A stretch of 64,000 bases of DNA from contig NC_015671.1 of the NCBI RefSeq assembly GCF_000218545.1, forward strand, positions 2,852,001 to 2,916,000, written 5' to 3'. Positions 61,886 through 64,000 of the stretch are shown piece by piece. The notes beneath the pieces were generated by a model, which saw nothing but the letters and a program-made list of their open reading frames with translations, did no database searches and was not told the DNA's origin. The position numbers were made by a program, and so were the translations under genes. Source of the DNA: Cellulomonas gilvus ATCC 13127 (GTDB taxonomy: Bacteria; Actinomycetota; Actinomycetes; Actinomycetales; Cellulomonadaceae). The first letter of the stretch is position 1; each line of letters starts with the position of its first letter.

Positions 61886-63705
61886 GCCAGCGCCGCCACG
61901 GACTCGCGGAAGTGCGTGCGCTCGGCGTGCTCGCCCTTCTTGCCCACGTTGAACGACGAGACGGGCCGGTGGTAGCCCATGACGCGCGTCCAGACCTCGC
62001 ACTCGGTGACGCGGCCGGCCTCGGCGCAGCGCGGGCACTCGTGGTGCTCACCGGCCAGGTAGCCGTGCGACGGGCAGATCGAGAACGTCGGGGTCACCGT
62101 CAGGTACGGCAGGCGGAACCGGGACAGGGACCGGCGCACCAGCTCGCGTGCGGCGTCGGGCGTCGAGAGCCGCTCGGACATGTACAGGTGCAGCACGGTG
62201 CCGCCCGTGTACTTGGTCTGCAGCTCGTCCTGGCGCTCGAGCGCCTCGAACGGGTCGTCGGTGAAGCCCACGGGCAGCTGCGAGGAGTTGGTGTAGTACG
62301 GGTTGGTGTCGGTGCCGGCCTGCAGGATCTCCGGGTAGCGCGCGCGGTCCTCCTTGGCGAACCGGTACGTGGTGCCCTCGGCGGGCGTGGCCTCGAGGTT
62401 GTACAGGTGGCCGGTCTCCTCCTGGAACTCCACCATGCGCGCGCGCACGTGGTCGAGCACGCGCACGGCCATCGCGTGACCGCGCGGGTCGGTGATGTCG
62501 TGCTCGTCGAGGGAGAAGTTGCGGATCATCTCGTTCAGGCCGTTGACGCCGATGGTCGAGAAGTGGTTGTCCAGGCTCGGCAGGTAGCGCTTGGTGTACG
62601 GGAACAGGCCGTCGTCGATGAGCTTGCCGATGACCTGGCGCTTGAGCTCGAGGCTCGTGCGCGCCAGGTCGAGCAGCTCGTCGAGCCGCGCCAGGAGGGC
62701 GGTCTCGTCGCCCGCGTGCAGGTAGCCCAGGCGCGCGCAGTTGACGGTCACCACGCCGATCGACCCGGTCTGCTCCGCGGAGCCGAACAGCCCGTTGCCG
62801 CGCTTGAGCAGCTCGCGCAGGTCCAGCTGCAGGCGGCAGCACATCGAGCGCACGTCACCGGGCTTCATCTCCGAGTTGATGAAGTTCTGGAAGTACGGCA
62901 GCCCGTACTTCGCGGTCATGGTGAACAGCGCGTCCGCGTTGGGGCTGTGCCAGTCGAAGTCCTGCGTGATGTTGTACGTGGGGATCGGGAACGTGAAGAC
63001 GCGGCCCGTGGCGTCGCCCTCGGTCATGATCTCGATGTACGCGCGGTTGATGACGTCCATCTCCGGCTGCAGGTCGCCGTACGTGAAGTCGCAGGGCTCC
63101 TCGCCGACGAACGGGACCTCGTCCTTGAGGTCGTCCGGGCACACCCAGTCGAACGTGAGGTTGGTGAACGGCGTCTGCGTGCCCCAGCGGCTCGGCACGT
63201 TGAGGTTGTAGACGAGCTCCTGGATGCCCTGCTTGACCTGCGCGTACGTCAGCTGGTCGGTGCGCACGTAGGGCGCCATGTACGTGTCGAACGACGAGAA
63301 CGCCTGCGCGCCCGCCCACTCGTTCTGCATGGTGCCGAGGAAGTTGACGATCTGCCCGATCGCGGCCGAGAAGTGCTTGGCGGGACGCGCGTCGACCTTG
63401 CCGGGGATGCCGCCCAGGCCCTCCTGCAGGAGCGTGCGCAGCGACCAGCCCGCGCAGTAGCCCGAGAGCATGTCGAGGTCGTGGATGTGCAGGTCGCCCT
63501 CGCGGTGCGCGTGCCCCACGGCCGCGGGGTACACCTGCGACAACCAGTAGTTCGCGACGACCTTGCCGGCGGTGTTGAGGATCAGCCCGCCCAGCGAGTA
63601 GCCCTGGTTGGCGTTGGCGTTGACGCGCCAGTCGCTGCGGTCCAGGTACTCGTCGATCGAGGACGCGACATCGACGGTGACGGGCGTGGCGGAGGGGTCG
63701 GGCAT
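61882..63705 (-). CDS. nrdD: Anaerobic (class III) ribonucleoside-triphosphate reductase
   Basis: 607 aa. It makes deoxyribonucleotides without oxygen using a glycyl radical. The radical Gly is Gly577 in WTRVMGYHRPVSSFNVGKKG. The zinc-type cysteines are in FSICPSHGYLAGEHHECPRC. Other blocks are ANANQGYSLGGLILNTAGKV, EGDLHIHDLDMLSGYCAGWS, TNLTFDWVCPDDLKDEVPF, TFPIPTYNITQDFDW and SMCCRLQLDLREL. The protein starts directly with the catalytic domain: the N-terminal ATP-cone (about 90 aa in many NrdD) is absent, so dATP overall-activity control is probably missing. ATG at 63705 follows AAGGAGCGCACAGCC. Confidence 0.95.
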   Translation of the reverse strand: MPDPSATPVTVDVASSIDEYLDRSDWRVNANANQGYSLGGLILNTAGKVVANYWLSQVYPAAVGHAHREGDLHIHDLDMLSGYCAGWSLRTLLQEGLGGIPGKVDARPAKHFSAAIGQIVNFLGTMQNEWAGAQAFSSFDTYMAPYVRTDQLTYAQVKQGIQELVYNLNVPSRWGTQTPFTNLTFDWVCPDDLKDEVPFVGEEPCDFTYGDLQPEMDVINRAYIEIMTEGDATGRVFTFPIPTYNITQDFDWHSPNADALFTMTAKYGLPYFQNFINSEMKPGDVRSMCCRLQLDLRELLKRGNGLFGSAEQTGSIGVVTVNCARLGYLHAGDETALLARLDELLDLARTSLELKRQVIGKLIDDGLFPYTKRYLPSLDNHFSTIGVNGLNEMIRNFSLDEHDITDPRGHAMAVRVLDHVRARMVEFQEETGHLYNLEATPAEGTTYRFAKEDRARYPEILQAGTDTNPYYTNSSQLPVGFTDDPFEALERQDELQTKYTGGTVLHLYMSERLSTPDAARELVRRSLSRFRLPYLTVTPTFSICPSHGYLAGEHHECPRCAEAGRVTECEVWTRVMGYHRPVSSFNVGKKGEHAERTHFRESVAALA

Positions 63706-63749
63706 GGCTGTGCGCTCCTTGGGGGTCCGATTTCATCGTCTCGCCGCGA

Positions 63750-63796
63750 TCACCAGATGTAGTGGTTCGCCGGTCCGCGGCTCACAAGATGTGGGT
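63750..63796 (-). promoter_or_regulatory. Tandem NrdR-like boxes upstream of nrdD
   Basis: On the minus strand ACCCACATCTTGTGA (63796-63782) and CACTACATCTGGTGA (63764-63750) match at 11 of 15 positions and are 32 bases apart, three helical turns. This agrees with NrdR box pairs of other actinobacteria. The remaining gap to 63941 (about 145 bases) shows nothing else I can support. Confidence 0.72.
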
Positions 63797-63941
63797 ATTT
63801 CTATGTCCGTCGTCGGGGTCGGACCGGGACGTTGGTCCCGCCCGCGGACGACGCGGCCGGTGGCGCGGGCGCGGCCGCGCGCAACTCGCGGCGTGTCGCT
63901 GCGGAGTTCATCCGAACGCCCCCGGCGTGTCGCGTCGCGCG

Positions 63942-64000
63942 TCAGCCGGACACGCGCAGCGCGAGCCGGACGGCGTCGCCCGGACGCACCTGCGCGAGCG
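63942..64000 (-). CDS. C-terminal end of a probable 5-oxoprolinase subunit C (biotin-dependent carboxyltransferase family)
   Basis: Only the last 18 codons are in the window: LAQVRPGDAVRLALRVSG then TGA. The pattern (L)(A/G)Q(V/L)RPGD(T/A)VRF is the usual end of PxpC/KipA/allophanate-hydrolase-subunit-2 proteins, which with PxpA and PxpB cleave 5-oxoproline. Assignment rests on this short tail alone. Confidence 0.42.
   Translation of the reverse strand, partial: LAQVRPGDAVRLALRVSG

Overview
The window is very GC-rich, densely coding actinobacterial DNA. I infer a Cellulomonas-like plant-polysaccharide degrader (order Micrococcales) from three signs: several very large secreted glycoside hydrolases with Ig-like and F5/8-type tails, a complete L-arabinose pathway, and tandem SigE-type ECF sigma factors. 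No tRNA, rRNA, CRISPR array, insertion sequence or phage gene was recognised.

Layout. (1) 1-34 kb is an arabinose/arabinofuranoside utilisation region, mostly on the minus strand. It holds a secreted enzyme cut by the left edge, a YtfQ-YtfR-YtfT-YjfF type furanose ABC transporter, araB-araD-araA, an oligosaccharide ABC importer whose last gene is a cytoplasmic GH127 beta-L-arabinofuranosidase, a LacI-family regulator, a YbjQ protein, a 1383-aa secreted GH43, a 2084-aa secreted (alpha/alpha)6-type hydrolase, a second LacI-family regulator and a 1425-aa secreted GH43. A 14-bp site almost identical to the symmetric E. coli lac operator core occurs in front of ytfQ, araB and the last GH43, which ties transporter, pathway and enzyme into one regulon. 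(2) 33.9-41.3 kb carries proC and a five-gene MacB-like efflux/export operon with two adaptor-like proteins. (3) 41.5-47.6 kb holds a photolyase, a class I methyltransferase, a ThuA-like protein and a K+-independent type H+-pyrophosphatase. (4) 47.7-61.1 kb is an unusual array: four ECF sigma genes, each translationally coupled to a single-pass membrane protein with a large outer domain, plus a start-less fifth relative of the membrane protein. The three plus-strand sigma genes each have a CAAC-N16/17-CGTC promoter. The array surrounds a DUF4956 / VTC-domain / Cthe_2159-like lipoprotein operon whose first Shine-Dalgarno sequence is buried in a long hairpin. (5) 61.1-64 kb carries nrdD-nrdG (anaerobic ribonucleotide reductase and its activase) behind two NrdR-like boxes, then the very end of a probable 5-oxoprolinase subunit C gene.

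How it works together (inference). Secreted hydrolases release arabinose or arabino-oligosaccharides. The two ABC systems import them, GH127 trims beta-linked arabinofuranosyl units inside the cell, and AraA, AraB and AraD convert L-arabinose to D-xylulose 5-phosphate. Downstream of 47.7 kb, several surface-sensing ECF modules may control envelope or storage functions, including the VTC/DUF4956 operon.
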